Shown: positions 27,778 to 38,818, numbered from the stretch's first letter. The stretch: 64,000 nt of DNA from Leifsonia sp. Leaf336 (GCF_001423695.1 NZ_LMOZ01000001.1:574829-638828); one strand, 5' to 3'. A program made the numbers and translations. Notes: generated by a model not told the origin, from the letters alone.

Positions 27778-28076
27778 TGGCCGCCGTCAACAAGGACCCG
27801 CGCGACATCATCATCGCCCCGGTCGTCTCCGAGAAGAGCTACGGCCTGATCGACGAAGGCAAGTACACCTTCATCGTCGACCCGCGTTCGAACAAGACCG
27901 AGATCAAGCTCGCCATCGAGTCGATCTTCAAGGTCGAGGTCGCGTCGATCAACACCCTGAACCGTCAGGGCAAGACCCGCCGCACCAAGTTCGGCCTCGG
28001 CAAGCGCAAGGACACCAAGCGTGCCATCGTCACGCTGAAGTCCGGATCCATCGACATCTTCACGGCCGTCGGCTGA
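27777..28076 (+). CDS. rplW: 50S ribosomal protein L23
   Basis: 99 residues, full length. [20 protein letters not shown] and the loop [20 protein letters not shown] are characteristic. L23 sits at the tunnel exit and docks SRP and trigger factor. Start overlaps the rplD stop (TGATG). Confidence 0.98.
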   Translation: MAAVNKDPRDIIIAPVVSEKSYGLIDEGKYTFIVDPRSNKTEIKLAIESIFKVEVASINTLNRQGKTRRTKFGLGKRKDTKRAIVTLKSGSIDIFTAVG

Positions 28077-28094
28077 GACTAGAGGAAGACAGAC

Positions 28095-28934
28095 ATGGCT
28101 ATTCGTAATTACAAGCCCACGACCCCGGGTCGTCGCGGCTCCTCGGTCGCCGACTTCGCCGAGATCACCCGCTCGACCCCGGAGAAGTCCCTTCTCCGTC
28201 CACTGTCGAAGACCGGTGGCCGCAACAACCAGGGGCGCATCACGACCCGTCACATCGGTGGTGGCCACAAGCGCCAGTACCGCGTGATCGACTTCCGTCG
28301 CAACGACAAGGACGGCGTCAACGCCAAGGTCGCGCACATCGAGTACGACCCCAACCGCACCGCTCGCATCGCGCTGCTCCACTTCGTGGACGGCACCAAG
28401 CGCTACATCCTGGCTCCGGCCGGTCTGAAGCAGGGCGACGTGGTCGAGTCGGGCGCCGGCTCCGACATCAAGCCGGGCAATAACCTGCCGCTGCGCAACA
28501 TCCCGACCGGTACCGTCGTGCACGCCATCGAGCTGAAGCCGGGTGGAGGCGCCAAGCTGGCGCGTTCCGCCGGTGCCTCGGTCCGTCTCGTCGCGAAGGA
28601 CGGCCCCTATGCGCAGCTGCGCCTCCCCTCGGGCGAGGTCCGCAACGTCGACGCGCGCTGCCGCGCGACGATCGGCGAGGTCGGCAACGCCGAGCAGTCG
28701 AACATCAACTGGGGCAAGGCCGGCCGCATGCGCTGGAAGGGCGTCCGCCCGACCGTCCGCGGTGTCGCGATGAACCCGATCGACCACCCGCACGGTGGTG
28801 GTGAGGGCAAGACCTCCGGTGGTCGCCACCCGGTCAGCCCGTGGGGTCAGAAGGAAGGCCGTACGCGCCACCCCAACAAGGAAAGCGACAAGCTCATCGT
28901 CCGCCGCCGTAACGCCGGCAAGAAGCGTAAGTAG
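28095..28934 (+). CDS. rplB: 50S ribosomal protein L2
   Basis: 279 residues. Conserved segments [20 protein letters not shown] and the C-terminal [18 protein letters not shown] containing the histidine close to the peptidyl-transferase centre. Full length, ATG with AGAGGAAGAC upstream; rpsS follows after 12 bp. Confidence 0.98.
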   Translation: MAIRNYKPTTPGRRGSSVADFAEITRSTPEKSLLRPLSKTGGRNNQGRITTRHIGGGHKRQYRVIDFRRNDKDGVNAKVAHIEYDPNRTARIALLHFVDGTKRYILAPAGLKQGDVVESGAGSDIKPGNNLPLRNIPTGTVVHAIELKPGGGAKLARSAGASVRLVAKDGPYAQLRLPSGEVRNVDARCRATIGEVGNAEQSNINWGKAGRMRWKGVRPTVRGVAMNPIDHPHGGGEGKTSGGRHPVSPWGQKEGRTRHPNKESDKLIVRRRNAGKKRK

Positions 28935-28946
28935 GAGTTCGAGAAG

Positions 28947-29228
28947 ATGCCACGCAGTCTCAAGAAGGGCCCCTTCGTCGACGAGCACCTGTTTCGCAAG
29001 GTGGTCGCCGCGAACGAGGCCAACAGCAAGAACGTGATCAAGACCTGGTCGCGCCGCTCGATGATCGTCCCGGCCATGCTGGGTCACACCATCGCGGTGC
29101 ACGACGGTCGCAAGCACATCCCGGTGTTCGTCACCGAGACCATGGTCGGTCACAAGCTGGGCGAGTTCGCGCCCACCCGCACCTTCCGTGGTCACGTGAA
29201 GGACGACAAGAAGGGTCGCCGCCGCTAA
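28947..29228 (+). CDS. rpsS: 30S ribosomal protein S19
   Basis: 93 residues, full length: [15 protein letters not shown] at the start and [18 protein letters not shown] near the end. Forms a complex with S13 in the 30S head. Within the S10 operon, 24 bp before rplV. Confidence 0.98.
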   Translation: MPRSLKKGPFVDEHLFRKVVAANEANSKNVIKTWSRRSMIVPAMLGHTIAVHDGRKHIPVFVTETMVGHKLGEFAPTRTFRGHVKDDKKGRRR

Positions 29229-29252
29229 CGCGGTGGCGTAAGGAGGAGAGAA

Positions 29253-29645
29253 ATGGTGGAGTCGATCGCACGCGTGCGTCACATCCGCGTCACCCCCATG
29301 AAGGCCCGCCGCGTCGTCAACATGATCCGCGGCAAGCAGGCTCAGGAGGCCCTGGCCATCCTGAAGTTCGCCCCGCAGGGTGCGAGCGAGCCGGTCTACA
29401 AGCTCGTCGCCTCGGCGATCGCCAACGCGCGCGTCAAGGCCGACCAGAGCAACACCTACCTGGACGAGCAGGACCTGTACGTGAGCCGCGCCTTCGTGGA
29501 CGAGGGCACGACCCTCAAGCGGTTCCAGCCGCGAGCGCAGGGCCGCGCCTTCCGCATCAACAAGCGCACCAGCCACATCACGATCGTCCTCGCGACGCCG
29601 GATGAGGTTCAGGACGCCACGGCCACGAAGAAGGCGAGCAACTAA
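29253..29645 (+). CDS. rplV: 50S ribosomal protein L22
   Basis: 130 residues; [20 protein letters not shown] and the tunnel hairpin region [16 protein letters not shown] are diagnostic (this loop is where macrolide-resistance changes occur). A C-terminal Ala/Lys/Thr tail is slightly longer than usual. AGGAGAGAA upstream; overlaps rpsC by one base. Confidence 0.98.
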   Translation: MVESIARVRHIRVTPMKARRVVNMIRGKQAQEALAILKFAPQGASEPVYKLVASAIANARVKADQSNTYLDEQDLYVSRAFVDEGTTLKRFQPRAQGRAFRINKRTSHITIVLATPDEVQDATATKKASN

Positions 29646-30421
29646 TGGGTCAGAAAGTCAACCCGTACGGCTTCCGTCTGGGAATCACCACCGACCACGT
29701 GTCGCGCTGGTTCTCCGACAGCACGAAGAAGGGTCAGCGTTACAGCGACTACCTCGCTGAAGACGTCAAGATCCGCACCCTGCTGAAGACGTCGCTCGAC
29801 CGCGCGGGTGTGTCCCGCATCGAGATCGAGCGCACCCGCGACCGCGTCCGCGTCGACATCCACACCGCCCGTCCGGGCATCGTGATCGGTCGTCGTGGCG
29901 CCGAGGCCGAGCGCATCCGCTCCGACCTCGAGAAGCTCTCGGGCAAGCAGATCCAGCTGAACATCCTCGAGGTCAAGAACCCCGAGGCCGACGCCCAGCT
30001 CGTCGCTCAGGGCATCGCCGAGCAGCTCGCCGCCCGTGTGGCGTTCCGCCGCGCGATGCGCAAGGGCCTGCAGGGCGCTCAGCGCGCCGGCGCCAAGGGT
30101 GTCCGCATCCAGGTGTCGGGCCGTCTCGGTGGCGCTGAGATGAGCCGCTCGGAGTTCTACCGCGAGGGCCGTGTGCCGCTGCACACCCTCCGCGCCAACA
30201 TCGACTACGGCTTCTACGAGGCCAAGACCACCTTCGGTCGCATCGGTGTCAAGGTGTGGATCTACAAGGGCGACATCACGAACAAGGAGCTTGCTCGCGA
30301 GCAGGCAAACCAGAAGCCGTCGCGTGAGCGCAACGACCGCGACCGTCCGCGTCGCGGCGGTGGCCGGGGCAACGCACCCGCCACCGAGAGCGCGCCGGCC
30401 GCAGCAGGAGTTGAGGCATAA
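29645..30421 (+). CDS. rpsC: 30S ribosomal protein S3
   Basis: 258 residues. [20 protein letters not shown], the KH-domain motif [15 protein letters not shown] and the C-domain [20 protein letters not shown] identify S3. A C-terminal Arg/Gly/Pro-rich then Ala-rich tail of about 45 residues extends past the core, as in many Actinobacteria. Coupled to rplV by a one-base overlap. Confidence 0.98.
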   Translation: MGQKVNPYGFRLGITTDHVSRWFSDSTKKGQRYSDYLAEDVKIRTLLKTSLDRAGVSRIEIERTRDRVRVDIHTARPGIVIGRRGAEAERIRSDLEKLSGKQIQLNILEVKNPEADAQLVAQGIAEQLAARVAFRRAMRKGLQGAQRAGAKGVRIQVSGRLGGAEMSRSEFYREGRVPLHTLRANIDYGFYEAKTTFGRIGVKVWIYKGDITNKELAREQANQKPSRERNDRDRPRRGGGRGNAPATESAPAAAGVEA

Positions 30422-30423
30422 CC

Positions 30424-30843
30424 ATGTTGATCCCACGCAGAGTCAAGCACCGCAAGCAGCACCACCCCGGCCGTTCCGGCCAGGCGACCGGTGGCACGAA
30501 GGTCTCCTTCGGCGAGTTCGGCATCCAGGCCTTGACCCCCGCTTACGTGACCAACCGTCAGATCGAGTCCGCTCGTATCGCCATGACGCGTCACATCAAG
30601 CGTGGCGGCAAGGTGTGGATCAACATCTACCCGGACCGTCCGCTCACGAAGAAGCCGGCCGAGACCCGAATGGGTTCCGGTAAGGGTTCCCCCGAGTGGT
30701 GGGTCGCGAACGTCAAGCCGGGTCGGGTCCTCTTCGAGGTCTCCGGCGTCTCCGAGGAACTCGCTCGTGAGGCCATGACCCGTGCAATCCACAAGCTGCC
30801 CCTCAAGGCACGCATCATCAAGCGCGAGGAGGGCGACGCGTAA
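30424..30843 (+). CDS. rplP: 50S ribosomal protein L16
   Basis: 139 residues, full length: [19 protein letters not shown], the conserved arginine region, and [20 protein letters not shown]16 positions the A-site tRNA. Two bp after rpsC; overlaps rpmC by one base. Confidence 0.98.
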   Translation: MLIPRRVKHRKQHHPGRSGQATGGTKVSFGEFGIQALTPAYVTNRQIESARIAMTRHIKRGGKVWINIYPDRPLTKKPAETRMGSGKGSPEWWVANVKPGRVLFEVSGVSEELAREAMTRAIHKLPLKARIIKREEGDA

Positions 30844-31175
30844 TGGCGATCGGCACCAAGGAGCTCGCTCCCAGCGAGCTCGACACCTTTGAAGACGAGC
30901 GTCTGATCGACGAGCTGAAGAAGGCCAAGGAAGAGCTGTTCAACCTGCGCTTCCAGTCGGCCACCGGCCAGCTCGAGAGCCACGGCCGCCTGCGTGCGGT
31001 CAAGCGCGACATCGCTCGTATCTACACCGTGATCCGTGAGCGCGAGCTCGGGATCCGGGCGACCCCGGCTCCTGCCGAGGTGGCGCCTGCCAAGGCGGAG
31101 AAGAAGAGCAAGGCGAAGAAGGAGGCCCCTGAGGCCGCCGACATCGCTGAGACCGAGACTGAGGAGGCCAAGTAA
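30843..31175 (+). CDS. rpmC: 50S ribosomal protein L29 with C-terminal extension
   Basis: 110 residues; the L29 core ([20 protein letters not shown], then [20 protein letters not shown]) ends near residue 72. The remaining 38 residues are a Ala/Lys/Glu/Pro tail ([17 protein letters not shown]), absent from the typical 65-75-residue protein. The charged tail at the tunnel exit is noteworthy. Overlaps rplP and rpsQ by one base each. Confidence 0.96.
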   Translation: MAIGTKELAPSELDTFEDERLIDELKKAKEELFNLRFQSATGQLESHGRLRAVKRDIARIYTVIRERELGIRATPAPAEVAPAKAEKKSKAKKEAPEAADIAETETEEAK

Positions 31176-31480
31176 TGGCTGAGACCACCAAGGCCGCGGC
31201 CGCGGAGTCGGCGGCCGACGAGGCCATCGTCCGCGGTTACCGCAAGGCCCGTCGCGGGTACGTCGTCAGCGACAAGATGGACAAGACCATCGTCGTCGAG
31301 GTCGAAGACCGCGTGAAGCACCCCCTGTACGGCAAGGTCCTCCGCCGCACCTCCAAGGTGAAGGCGCACGACGAGAACAACACCGCCGGCATCGGCGACC
31401 TCGTTCTCATCAACGAGACCCGTCCGCTGAGCGCCTCCAAGCGGTGGCGCCTGGTTGAGATTCTGGAGAAGGCCAAGTGA
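31175..31480 (+). CDS. rpsQ: 30S ribosomal protein S17
   Basis: 101 residues. The S17 core begins near residue 23 ([20 protein letters not shown]) and ends with [20 protein letters not shown] 20-residue Ala/Glu-rich N-terminal extension precedes it. Start overlaps rpmC by one base; the stop overlaps rplN by four. Confidence 0.97.
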   Translation: MAETTKAAAAESAADEAIVRGYRKARRGYVVSDKMDKTIVVEVEDRVKHPLYGKVLRRTSKVKAHDENNTAGIGDLVLINETRPLSASKRWRLVEILEKAK

Positions 31481-31845
31481 TTCAGCAGGAATCCCGACTC
31501 AAGGTCGCCGACAACACCGGCGCCAAGGAGCTTCTCGCCATTCGCGTCCTCGGCGGCTCCAGCCGTCGCTACGCCGGCCTGGGTGACGTCATCGTCGCCA
31601 CGGTCAAGGACGCGATCCCCGGCGGCAACGTCAAGAAGGGCGATGTCGTCAAGGCCGTCGTCGTGCGCGTGCGGAAGAACACCCGCCGCCCGGACGGCTC
31701 CTACATCAAGTTCGACGAGAACGCCGCCGTGATCCTGAAGAACGACGGTGACCCCCGCGGCACCCGCATCTTCGGCCCGGTCGGCCGTGAGCTTCGCGAC
31801 AAGAAGTTCATGAAGATCATCTCGCTTGCCCCGGAGGTGCTGTAA
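31477..31845 (+). CDS. rplN: 50S ribosomal protein L14
   Basis: 122 residues, exactly typical: [20 protein letters not shown] to the C-terminal REKKFMKI-like [19 protein letters not shown] end. Binds the RsfS silencing factor and L19 in the 50S. GTG 31477 overlaps the rpsQ stop (GTGA). Confidence 0.98.
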   Translation: MIQQESRLKVADNTGAKELLAIRVLGGSSRRYAGLGDVIVATVKDAIPGGNVKKGDVVKAVVVRVRKNTRRPDGSYIKFDENAAVILKNDGDPRGTRIFGPVGRELRDKKFMKIISLAPEVL

Positions 31846-31848
31846 CCC

Positions 31849-32208
31849 ATGGCGAACATCAAGAAGGGCGACCTGGTCCAGGTCATCTCGGGCCGCTCGC
31901 AGGCCCGCGGTGGCGACCGTGGCAAGCAGGGTCGTGTCATCGAGGTCCTCGTGGAGAAGAACCGCGTGATCGTCGAGGGCGTCAACTTCGTGACCAAGCA
32001 CGTTCGCGTCGGCCAGACGCAGCGCGGCACGAAGACCGGCGGCATCGAGACCCACGAGGCTCCGATCCACGTGTCCAACGTGGCGCTCGTCGACCCCGAG
32101 ACCAAGAAGCCGACCCGCGTCGGCTTCCGCACCGAGACCGTAACGAAGGACGGCGTCTCCAAGACGGTCCGCGTTCGTTACGCCAAGAAGTCTGGTAAGG
32201 ACCTGTAA
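31849..32208 (+). CDS. rplX: 50S ribosomal protein L24
   Basis: 119 residues with KOW motif ([39 protein letters not shown]). Assembly initiator for the 50S subunit. A C-terminal extension past the bacterial core ([18 protein letters not shown]) is seen in Actinobacteria. Overlaps rplE by one base. Confidence 0.98.
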   Translation: MANIKKGDLVQVISGRSQARGGDRGKQGRVIEVLVEKNRVIVEGVNFVTKHVRVGQTQRGTKTGGIETHEAPIHVSNVALVDPETKKPTRVGFRTETVTKDGVSKTVRVRYAKKSGKDL

Positions 32209-32795
32209 TGACGGACACTGCAACGAGTGCTGGCAAAATCCAGCCTCGCCTGAAGCAGAAGTACAAGACCGAGATCGCCGCGAACCTGTCCAAGGACTTC
32301 GGCTTCACGAACGTGCACCAGGTGCCCGGCCTCGTGAAGATCGTCGTCAACATGGGCGTGGGCGAGGCGGCTCGTGACGGAAAGGTGATCGACGGGGCCA
32401 TCAACGACCTCACTCTGATCACCGGCCAGAAGCCTCAGGTCACCAAGGCCCGCAAGTCCATCGCGCAGTTCAAACTGCGCGAGGGTCAGCCGATCGGCGC
32501 GCACGTCACGCTGCGCGGCGACCGCATGTGGGAGTTCCTCGACCGTCTGCTCTCGCTCGCGCTGCCCCGTATCCGGGACTTCCGCGGCCTGAGCGACAAG
32601 CAGTTCGACGGCAACGGCAACTACACGTTCGGTCTCACGGAGCAGTCGATGTTCCACGAGATCAACCAGGACCGGATCGACCGCGTCCGCGGTATGGACA
32701 TCACGGTCGTGACCACCGCGAAGAACGACGACGAGGGTCGCGCGCTGCTCAAGCAGCTCGGGTTCCCGTTCCGTTCGAACGAGACGAGCAACTGA
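32208..32795 (+). CDS. rplE: 50S ribosomal protein L5
   Basis: 195 residues; core from [20 protein letters not shown], with [13 protein letters not shown] and [19 protein letters not shown], binds 5S rRNA and the P-site tRNA. A 12-residue N-terminal extension precedes it. In most bacteria rpsN follows immediately; here a hairpin and rpsH follow instead. Confidence 0.98.
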   Translation: MTDTATSAGKIQPRLKQKYKTEIAANLSKDFGFTNVHQVPGLVKIVVNMGVGEAARDGKVIDGAINDLTLITGQKPQVTKARKSIAQFKLREGQPIGAHVTLRGDRMWEFLDRLLSLALPRIRDFRGLSDKQFDGNGNYTFGLTEQSMFHEINQDRIDRVRGMDITVVTTAKNDDEGRALLKQLGFPFRSNETSN

Positions 32796-32816
32796 CTCTA
32801 GTAGTCTTGTCTCTTT

Positions 32817-32842
32817 GTGGGCCGGCCACCCGGCCGGCCCAC
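32817..32842 (+). promoter_or_regulatory. Hairpin at the site of the missing rpsN
   Basis: Perfect 11-bp stem (32817-32827 with 32832-32842) and a 4-nt loop, 21 bp after rplE. No U tract follows, so it may be a partial terminator, an RNA processing site or an r-protein binding structure in the 111-bp gap before rpsH. Confidence 0.6.
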
Positions 32843-32906
32843 TTCCACCACAGGTCGTCAGTCGTGTAACGGCTGCACGAAACCTGGTGAACAAAGGAAA
32901 ACCGCA

Positions 32907-33305
32907 ATGACGATGACAGATCCGGTCGCAGACATGCTGACCAGACTGCGCAACGCGAACTCGGCGCACCACGACACCGTGTCGATGCCGCACTCCAAGC
33001 TCAAGGCACACATCGCCGAGATCCTCACCAACGAGGGCTACATCTCCGGCTGGGAGGTCACCGACGCCCGTGTCGGCCAGACCCTGACGCTCAACCTCAA
33101 GTTCGGTCCGAACCGTGAGCGCTCCATCGCCGGCATCAAGCGAGTCTCCAAGCCCGGCCTCCGCGTCTACGCGAAGTCCACGGAGCTCCCCAAGGTCCTC
33201 GGCGGCCTCGGTGTCGCCATCCTGTCCACCTCCTCGGGGCTCCTCACGGACCGCCAGGCTGAGAAGAAGGGCGTGGGTGGGGAAGTCCTCGCCTACGTGT
33301 GGTGA
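32907..33305 (+). CDS. rpsH: 30S ribosomal protein S8
   Basis: 132 residues, full length: [20 protein letters not shown], then [20 protein letters not shown] and the C-terminal [12 protein letters not shown]8 is the classic repressor of the spc operon in E. coli by binding mRNA; whether that holds here is unknown. ATG 32907 has AAAGGAAAA upstream. Confidence 0.98.
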   Translation: MTMTDPVADMLTRLRNANSAHHDTVSMPHSKLKAHIAEILTNEGYISGWEVTDARVGQTLTLNLKFGPNRERSIAGIKRVSKPGLRVYAKSTELPKVLGGLGVAILSTSSGLLTDRQAEKKGVGGEVLAYVW

Positions 33306-33312
33306 CCCTGCC

Positions 33313-33849
33313 ATGTCGCGTATTGGAAGACTGCCCATCGACGTCCCTGCCGGGGTCGATGTGAAGATCGACGGCCAGACCGTCACTGTCAAGGGCCCGA
33401 AGGGCGAGCTCTCGCTCGTCGTCGCGAGCCCGATCGAGGCGAAGCTGGACGAGGGCCAGATCCTGGTCACCCGCCCGGATGACGAGCGCGCATCGCGTTC
33501 GCTCCACGGCCTCACCCGCACTCTCATCAACAACAACATCATCGGCGTCACCCAGGGCTATTCCAAGGGCCTGGAGATCGTCGGCACCGGTTACCGCGTG
33601 GCGCAGAAGGGTGCGGGCGTCGAGTTCGCCCTCGGCTTCTCCCACCCGGTCAACGTGGAGCCGCCGGCCGGCATCACCTTCACGGTCGAGGGCAACAACA
33701 AGCTCACCGTGAGCGGCATCGACAAGCAGGCTGTGGGCGAGGTCGCCGCGAACATCCGCAAGATCCGCAAGCCCGAGCCGTACAAGGGCAAGGGCGTGCG
33801 TTACGCCGGCGAGGTCGTTCGTCGCAAGGCCGGAAAGGCTGGTAAGTAA
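33313..33849 (+). CDS. rplF: 50S ribosomal protein L6
   Basis: 178 residues, typical: [20 protein letters not shown] and the C-terminal [18 protein letters not shown] with VVRRKAGK. Located at the sarcin-ricin loop where elongation factors bind. Starts 7 bp after rpsH. Confidence 0.98.
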   Translation: MSRIGRLPIDVPAGVDVKIDGQTVTVKGPKGELSLVVASPIEAKLDEGQILVTRPDDERASRSLHGLTRTLINNNIIGVTQGYSKGLEIVGTGYRVAQKGAGVEFALGFSHPVNVEPPAGITFTVEGNNKLTVSGIDKQAVGEVAANIRKIRKPEPYKGKGVRYAGEVVRRKAGKAGK

Positions 33850-33851
33850 TC

Positions 33852-34223
33852 ATGGCTCTGGGTACCAGAGGAAAGAGCAAGGCGGCCGCTCGCGACCGTC
33901 GTCACACCCGTCTTCGCAAGAAGATCGAGGGCACCGCGCTTCGTCCGCGCCTGGTCGTCACCCGCTCGGCCCGTCACGTCTTCGTGCAGGTCGTCGACGA
34001 CGCGAAGGGTCACACCGTGGCCTCCGCGTCGACCATGGAGTCCGACCTCCGCAGCTTCGACGGTGACAAGACCGCCAAGGCCCGCAAGGTCGGTGAGCTG
34101 GTCGCCGAGCGCGCGAAGAGCGCCGGCGTCGAGGCCGTGGTCTTCGACCGCGGCGGCAGCAAGTACGCCGGTCGCGTCGCGGCCGTCGCCGAAGGCGCTC
34201 GTGAAGGTGGGCTGAACCTGTGA
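33852..34223 (+). CDS. rplR: 50S ribosomal protein L18
   Basis: 123 residues; [20 protein letters not shown], and [20 protein letters not shown] at the C-terminus. 5S rRNA binder with L5. Two bp after rplF; its stop overlaps the rpsE GTG by four bases. Confidence 0.98.
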   Translation: MALGTRGKSKAAARDRRHTRLRKKIEGTALRPRLVVTRSARHVFVQVVDDAKGHTVASASTMESDLRSFDGDKTAKARKVGELVAERAKSAGVEAVVFDRGGSKYAGRVAAVAEGAREGGLNL

Positions 34224-34939
34224 GCGACGAGAACAACAAGGAGCAGACCGTGGCCGCTGAGGTAACGGAGACCGCGCAGCCGGTCGAGACCGCTGCGTCG
34301 ACCGACAACAACCGTGAGCGCGAGCCGCGCCGCGGTGGCCGGGAGCGCAACCCCAACCGCGACCGTGGCAGCCGTGACGCCGACAAGAGCCAGTTCCTGG
34401 AGCGTGTCGTCACCATCAACCGCGTCTCGAAGGTCGTGAAGGGTGGTCGTCGCTTCAGCTTCACCGCTCTCGTGGTCGTCGGCGACGGCAACGGCCTGGT
34501 GGGCGTCGGCTACGGCAAGGCCCGCGAGGTGCCGCTGGCGATCTCGAAGGGCGTCGAGGAGGCGAAGAAGAACTTCTTCCGCGTCCCGCGCGTCGGCGTC
34601 ACCATCCCGCACCCGGTGCAGGGTGAGGCCGCCGCCGGCGTCGTCCTCCTGCGTCCGGCCGCCGCCGGTACCGGTGTTATCGCCGGTGGTCCGGTTCGTG
34701 CCGTCCTGGAGTGCGCCGGCATCCACGACGTCCTGAGCAAGTCGCTCGGTTCGTCCAACACGATCAACATCGTGCACGCGACCGTCGAGGCGCTGAAGCA
34801 GCTCGAGGAGCCCCGTGCCGTCGCAGCTCGCCGTGGTCTCGACTACGACCAGGTCGCGCCCGCGCGCCTGCTGCGTGCCGAGGCCGAGGCGGCCGAGGCC
34901 GCTGCTGCCGCCAAGAAGGCAGAGAAGGTAGGTGCCTGA
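34220..34939 (+). CDS. rpsE: 30S ribosomal protein S5 with N-terminal extension
   Basis: 239 residues. The S5 core starts near residue 58 ([20 protein letters not shown]) with [20 protein letters not shown] and [16 protein letters not shown]. About 57 residues rich in Glu/Thr then Arg/Asn ([19 protein letters not shown]) precede it, and a short Ala/Glu tail follows. GTG 34220 overlaps rplR. Confidence 0.97.
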   Translation: MSDENNKEQTVAAEVTETAQPVETAASTDNNREREPRRGGRERNPNRDRGSRDADKSQFLERVVTINRVSKVVKGGRRFSFTALVVVGDGNGLVGVGYGKAREVPLAISKGVEEAKKNFFRVPRVGVTIPHPVQGEAAAGVVLLRPAAAGTGVIAGGPVRAVLECAGIHDVLSKSLGSSNTINIVHATVEALKQLEEPRAVAARRGLDYDQVAPARLLRAEAEAAEAAAAAKKAEKVGA

Positions 34940-35124
34940 TGGCCGCGCGCCTGAAGATCACGCAGATCAAGTCGAAAGTGAGCGAGAAGCAGTACCAGCG
35001 CGACACGCTGCGCAGTCTGGGACTGAAGCGAATCGGTGACGTCGTCGTCCGCGACGACAACTCGCAGAACCGCGGGTACGTCAAGACCGTCGCTCACCTG
35101 GTGAAGGTTGAGGAGATCGACTAA
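34939..35124 (+). CDS. rpmD: 50S ribosomal protein L30
   Basis: 61 residues, typical: [20 protein letters not shown] and [20 protein letters not shown]. Coupled by one-base overlaps to rpsE and rplO. Confidence 0.97.
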   Translation: MAARLKITQIKSKVSEKQYQRDTLRSLGLKRIGDVVVRDDNSQNRGYVKTVAHLVKVEEID

Positions 35125-35792
35125 TGGCTGACGACAAGCCGACCACTGAGGCCGTTGCCGACAAGCCGGCCGCCACGAAGAAGCCCGCCACCAAGGCCGC
35201 CGCGAAGCCGGCTGCTGAGAAGGCAGAGAAGGCTCCCGCCAAGAAGGCTCCGGCGAAGGCCGGCGCCGGCAAGGCTGCCGCGTCGACCAAGGACGAGACC
35301 GTCGCCGCCCCGGCGAAGAAGTCCTCGGCCAAGAAGGACGTCGCGGAGCCCCGCGAGCAGGTCCTGAAGGTGCACCACCTCCGTCCCGCCGCGGGCGCCA
35401 AGAAGGACAAGACCCGCGTCGGACGCGGTGAGGGTTCCAAGGGCAAGACCGCGGGCCGTGGTACGAAGGGCACCAAGGCCCGCTACCAGGTCCGCCCGGG
35501 CTTCCAGGGTGGCCAGCTGCCGTTCCACATGCGGTCCCCGAAGCTGCGCGGGTTCAAGAACCCGTTCCGCGTCGAGTACCAGGTGGTCAACCTCGAGAAG
35601 CTGGCCGAGCTGTACCCGGCCGGTGGCGATGTCACCATCGCCGACCTCGTCGCCAAGGGCGCCGTTCGCAAGAACGAGAAGGTCAAGGTTCTCGGTAACG
35701 GCGACATTGCGGTTAAGCTGAACGTTGCGGTCGACAAGGTCTCCGGCTCCGCCGAGCAGAAGATCGTCGCCGCTGGTGGCTCCGTCAAGTAG
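35124..35792 (+). CDS. rplO: 50S ribosomal protein L15 with histone-H1-like N-terminal extension
   Basis: 222 residues. The L15 core starts near residue 74 ([20 protein letters not shown]) and includes [20 protein letters not shown] and [16 protein letters not shown]. Before it, about 70 residues consist of [17 protein letters not shown]-type repeats that resemble a histone H1 or HupB tail. Typical L15 is about 147 residues. The ATG 35124 overlaps the rpmD stop and no alternative start exists nearer the core, so the extension is likely translated. Confidence 0.95.
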   Translation: MADDKPTTEAVADKPAATKKPATKAAAKPAAEKAEKAPAKKAPAKAGAGKAAASTKDETVAAPAKKSSAKKDVAEPREQVLKVHHLRPAAGAKKDKTRVGRGEGSKGKTAGRGTKGTKARYQVRPGFQGGQLPFHMRSPKLRGFKNPFRVEYQVVNLEKLAELYPAGGDVTIADLVAKGAVRKNEKVKVLGNGDIAVKLNVAVDKVSGSAEQKIVAAGGSVK

Positions 35793-35870
35793 CCGCCCGT
35801 AAAGCAGCGCAGTCGGGTGGCCGGGCAACCGGTCACCCGACTGACTCTTACAGGAAAGCAGGACGCACTT

Positions 35871-37193
35871 TTGTTTAGCGCCGTCGCGCGGATCTTCCGC
35901 ACCCCGGACCTCCGCCGGAAGATCTTCTTCACGCTGGGGATCATCGCCCTGTTCCGGCTGGGCTCCTTCATCCCTGCGCCGTTCGTCGACTTCCCCAACG
36001 TGCAGACCTGTCTGAACGCCAACCAGGACACCTCGGGGCTCTACTCGCTGGTCAACCTGTTCTCGGGTGGCGCTCTCCTCAAACTCTCGATCTTCGCGCT
36101 CGGCATTATGCCGTACATCACCGCGTCGATCATCGTGCAGCTCCTCCGCGTGGTCATCCCGCGTTTCGAGACCCTCTACAAGGAGGGCCAGGCGGGCCAG
36201 GCGAAGCTCACGCAGTACACGCGCTATCTCACGATCGCGCTGGGCGTCCTCCAGTCGACGACCCTCATCACCGTCGCCCGTTCGGGCGCCCTCTTCGGCA
36301 CCACGGCCGTCTCGCAGTGCACGCAGCTGATCACGGACGACTCCTGGTACGCCATCATGCTCATGGTCATCACGATGACCGCCGGCACCGGCCTCATCAT
36401 GTGGATGGGCGAGCTCGTCACCGAGCGCGGCATCGGCAACGGCATGTCGCTCCTGATCTTCACGTCGATCGCGGCGCAGTTCCCGAGCTCGCTCTGGGCC
36501 ATCGGCCAGTCGCAGAGCATCGAGGTCATGCTGGTCGTGATCGCGATCGGATTGTTGATCGTGGCGGCCGTCGTGTTCGTCGAGCAATCGCAGCGTCGCA
36601 TCCCGGTGCAGTACGCCAAGCGCATGGTCGGTCGACGCACCTACGGCGGCAATAACACGTACATCCCGATCAAGGTGAACATGGCGGGTGTGGTGCCGGT
36701 CATCTTCGCGTCGTCGCTGCTGTACCTGCCTGCTCTGATCGCGCAGTTCAACCAGCCCGCGGCCGGCAAGGCTCCCGCTCCCTGGGTCACCTGGATCACG
36801 AACTATTTGACCAAGGGCGACCACCCGCTCTATATGCTCCTGTACTTCCTCCTGATCGTGGGCTTCACGTACTTCTACGTGGCCATCACGTTCAACCCCG
36901 AGGAGGTCGCGGACAACATGAAGAAGTACGGCGGCTTCATCCCCGGCATCCGCGCCGGACGCCCGACGGCGGAGTACCTCGACTACGTCCTGACGCGCGT
37001 GACGCTGCCCGGCTCGATCTACCTCGGTGTCATCGCGCTGATCCCGCTCATCGCCTTCGCGTTGCTCGGCGCCAGTCAGAACTTCATGTTCGGCGGCACG
37101 TCCATCCTCATCATCGTCGGTGTCGGACTCGAGACGGTCAAGCAGATCGACTCGCAGCTCCAGCAGCGTCACTACGAAGGGCTTCTGCGTTGA
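35871..37193 (+). CDS. secY: Protein translocase subunit SecY
   Basis: 440 residues and ten membrane helices; the channel of the Sec translocon. [20 protein letters not shown] matches the actinobacterial N-terminus, ending with ...[17 protein letters not shown] 35871 was chosen over GTG 35817 because GCAGGA is 7 nt upstream and the conserved protein begins here; the extra 18 residues would be atypical. The cytosolic loop [15 protein letters not shown] is conserved. The stop overlaps adk. Confidence 0.95.
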   Translation: MFSAVARIFRTPDLRRKIFFTLGIIALFRLGSFIPAPFVDFPNVQTCLNANQDTSGLYSLVNLFSGGALLKLSIFALGIMPYITASIIVQLLRVVIPRFETLYKEGQAGQAKLTQYTRYLTIALGVLQSTTLITVARSGALFGTTAVSQCTQLITDDSWYAIMLMVITMTAGTGLIMWMGELVTERGIGNGMSLLIFTSIAAQFPSSLWAIGQSQSIEVMLVVIAIGLLIVAAVVFVEQSQRRIPVQYAKRMVGRRTYGGNNTYIPIKVNMAGVVPVIFASSLLYLPALIAQFNQPAAGKAPAPWVTWITNYLTKGDHPLYMLLYFLLIVGFTYFYVAITFNPEEVADNMKKYGGFIPGIRAGRPTAEYLDYVLTRVTLPGSIYLGVIALIPLIAFALLGASQNFMFGGTSILIIVGVGLETVKQIDSQLQQRHYEGLLR

Positions 37194-37798
37194 CCCGTAT
37201 GTTGATCGTCGGACCTCCCGGGGCGGGCAAGGGCACTCAGGCCTCCCGCATCACCACCGCGTACGGGATCCCCGACATCTCCACGGGCGACATCTTCCGG
37301 GCGAACATCAAGAACGAGACTCCGCTCGGCAAAGAGGTCAAGGCCATCGTCGACGCCGGTGACTATGTGCCGGACAGCCTCACCAACAAGCTCGTAACCG
37401 ACCGTCTGGCCGAGGACGACGCGCAGGGCGGCTTCCTGCTCGACGGTTACCCCCGCACACTCGACCAGGTGGCGTACCTCGACGAGCTGCTCGCTTCGCA
37501 CGGCCAGGAGCTCGCCGCCGTGATCCAGCTGGTCGCCGACCAGGACGAGATCGTCGCCCGCCTCACGAAGCGGGCGCAGGAGCAGGGGCGCGCCGACGAC
37601 TCCGAGGAGGCCATCCGCCACCGCCAGGAGGTCTACGTGCGCGAGACGTCTCCGCTCATCGACGTGTACCGCGACCGTGGTCTGCTGGTCGAGGTCGATG
37701 GCCTCGGGGGCGTGGACGAGGTCGCGACGCGGATCCGTTCGGCTCTCGCCGAGCGCGGCATCCACCCGCTCGCCGGGGCCGACGAGCCCGTCGCGTAA
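37190..37798 (+). CDS. adk: Adenylate kinase
   Basis: 202 residues of the short-lid type. P-loop [10 protein letters not shown] at residues 8-17, NMP-binding [22 protein letters not shown], and a short lid replaced by [17 protein letters not shown]. Interconverts AMP + ATP and 2 ADP. TTG 37190 (overlapping the secY stop) is taken as start; ATG 37199 is possible. Coupled with secY and map, as usual. Confidence 0.97.
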   Translation: MTRMLIVGPPGAGKGTQASRITTAYGIPDISTGDIFRANIKNETPLGKEVKAIVDAGDYVPDSLTNKLVTDRLAEDDAQGGFLLDGYPRTLDQVAYLDELLASHGQELAAVIQLVADQDEIVARLTKRAQEQGRADDSEEAIRHRQEVYVRETSPLIDVYRDRGLLVEVDGLGGVDEVATRIRSALAERGIHPLAGADEPVA

Positions 37799-37803
37799 CG
37801 ACC

Positions 37804-38649
37804 GTGGCCTTCAAGCGGACGATCTACAAGACGCCCGCCCAGCTGCGCCAGATGGTCGCGCCGGGGCGGGCGACCGCGGCGTCTCTGGACGCCGTCGCGG
37901 AGGTCGTGTCCCCGGGTATGTCCACGCTCCAGCTCGATGAGATCGCGGAGGCGGCGATCGAGCGAGCCGGCGGCCGTTCGAATTTCAAGCTCGAGGCGGG
38001 CTATCACCACACGATCTGCGCGTCGGTGAACGACGAGGTCGTGCACGGCATCCCGGGCCCGCGCATCCTGCTGCCCGGCGACATCGTGTCGATCGACAGC
38101 GGCGCGATCGTCACGGGCGCCGACGGCGCGGGCTGGAACGGCGACGCGGCACGCACCTTCGTGCTGGCCGACCCCGCGCACCCGGAGCGGGTGGGCGAGC
38201 GGCAGAAGCTCTCCGATGTGACCGAGCAGTCGCTCTGGCATGGCATCGCCCGTCTCGCGACGGCTCGCCATCTCAACGAAGTCGGCGAGGCGGTCGAGGA
38301 CCACATCCTCTCGCAGGGTGACTACGACATCCTCACCGACTACATCGGGCACGGGATCGGGCGCCGCATGCACGAGGAGCCACCGGTGTTCAACTACCGC
38401 GTGCGCTCGAAGGGGCCGGAGGTGCGCCCCGGCCTCGTGGTCGCGATCGAACCGATGGTGGTTCTGGGCGACCAGGACACCTACGTGAAAGACGACGGCT
38501 GGACGGTCGCGACCGAGGACGGCTCCGCCGCCGCCCACTGGGAGCACAGCGTGGCCGTCCACGCGGACGGCATCTGGGTGCTGACCGCGGCCGACGGGGG
38601 AGCGGCGGGCCTCGCTCCCTTCGGGATAACGCCGACGCCGATCGCGTGA
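37804..38649 (+). CDS. map: Methionine aminopeptidase, type I
   Basis: 281 residues. Metal ligands are in IVSIDSGAIVTGADG-x-GWNGDAARTF (D, D), IGHGIGRRMHEEP (H), VVAIEPMV (E) and the terminal E in WEHSVAV. Removes N-terminal Met from nascent proteins. GTG 37804, 5 bp after adk. A longer-than-minimal N-terminus (about 25 residues) without the SH3/zinc part. Confidence 0.97.
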   Translation: MAFKRTIYKTPAQLRQMVAPGRATAASLDAVAEVVSPGMSTLQLDEIAEAAIERAGGRSNFKLEAGYHHTICASVNDEVVHGIPGPRILLPGDIVSIDSGAIVTGADGAGWNGDAARTFVLADPAHPERVGERQKLSDVTEQSLWHGIARLATARHLNEVGEAVEDHILSQGDYDILTDYIGHGIGRRMHEEPPVFNYRVRSKGPEVRPGLVVAIEPMVVLGDQDTYVKDDGWTVATEDGSAAAHWEHSVAVHADGIWVLTAADGGAAGLAPFGITPTPIA

Positions 38650-38696
38650 GCGGTCATCCCTGTTCGCTCACAGCGGGCGCAGATGATAGCCCAGAA

Positions 38697-38726
38697 TTGG
38701 CGAAATGGCTCGGTATCCCATAAGAT
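38697..38726 (+). promoter_or_regulatory. Promoter of infA
   Basis: TTGGCG (38697-38702), 18-bp spacer and TAAGAT (38721-38726) lie in the 169-bp gap after map, about 93 bp before infA. This suggests that infA-rpmJ-rpsM-rpsK can be transcribed separately from the spc operon. Confidence 0.55.
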
Positions 38727-38818
38727 TGATCCTTGGTGTCTTAGGCGTGCTCGATGCATGCCTATCGCCGGTGTAAACGCACGACCAGCAAACCACTACG
38801 ACTAGCGACAGTGAGGCT

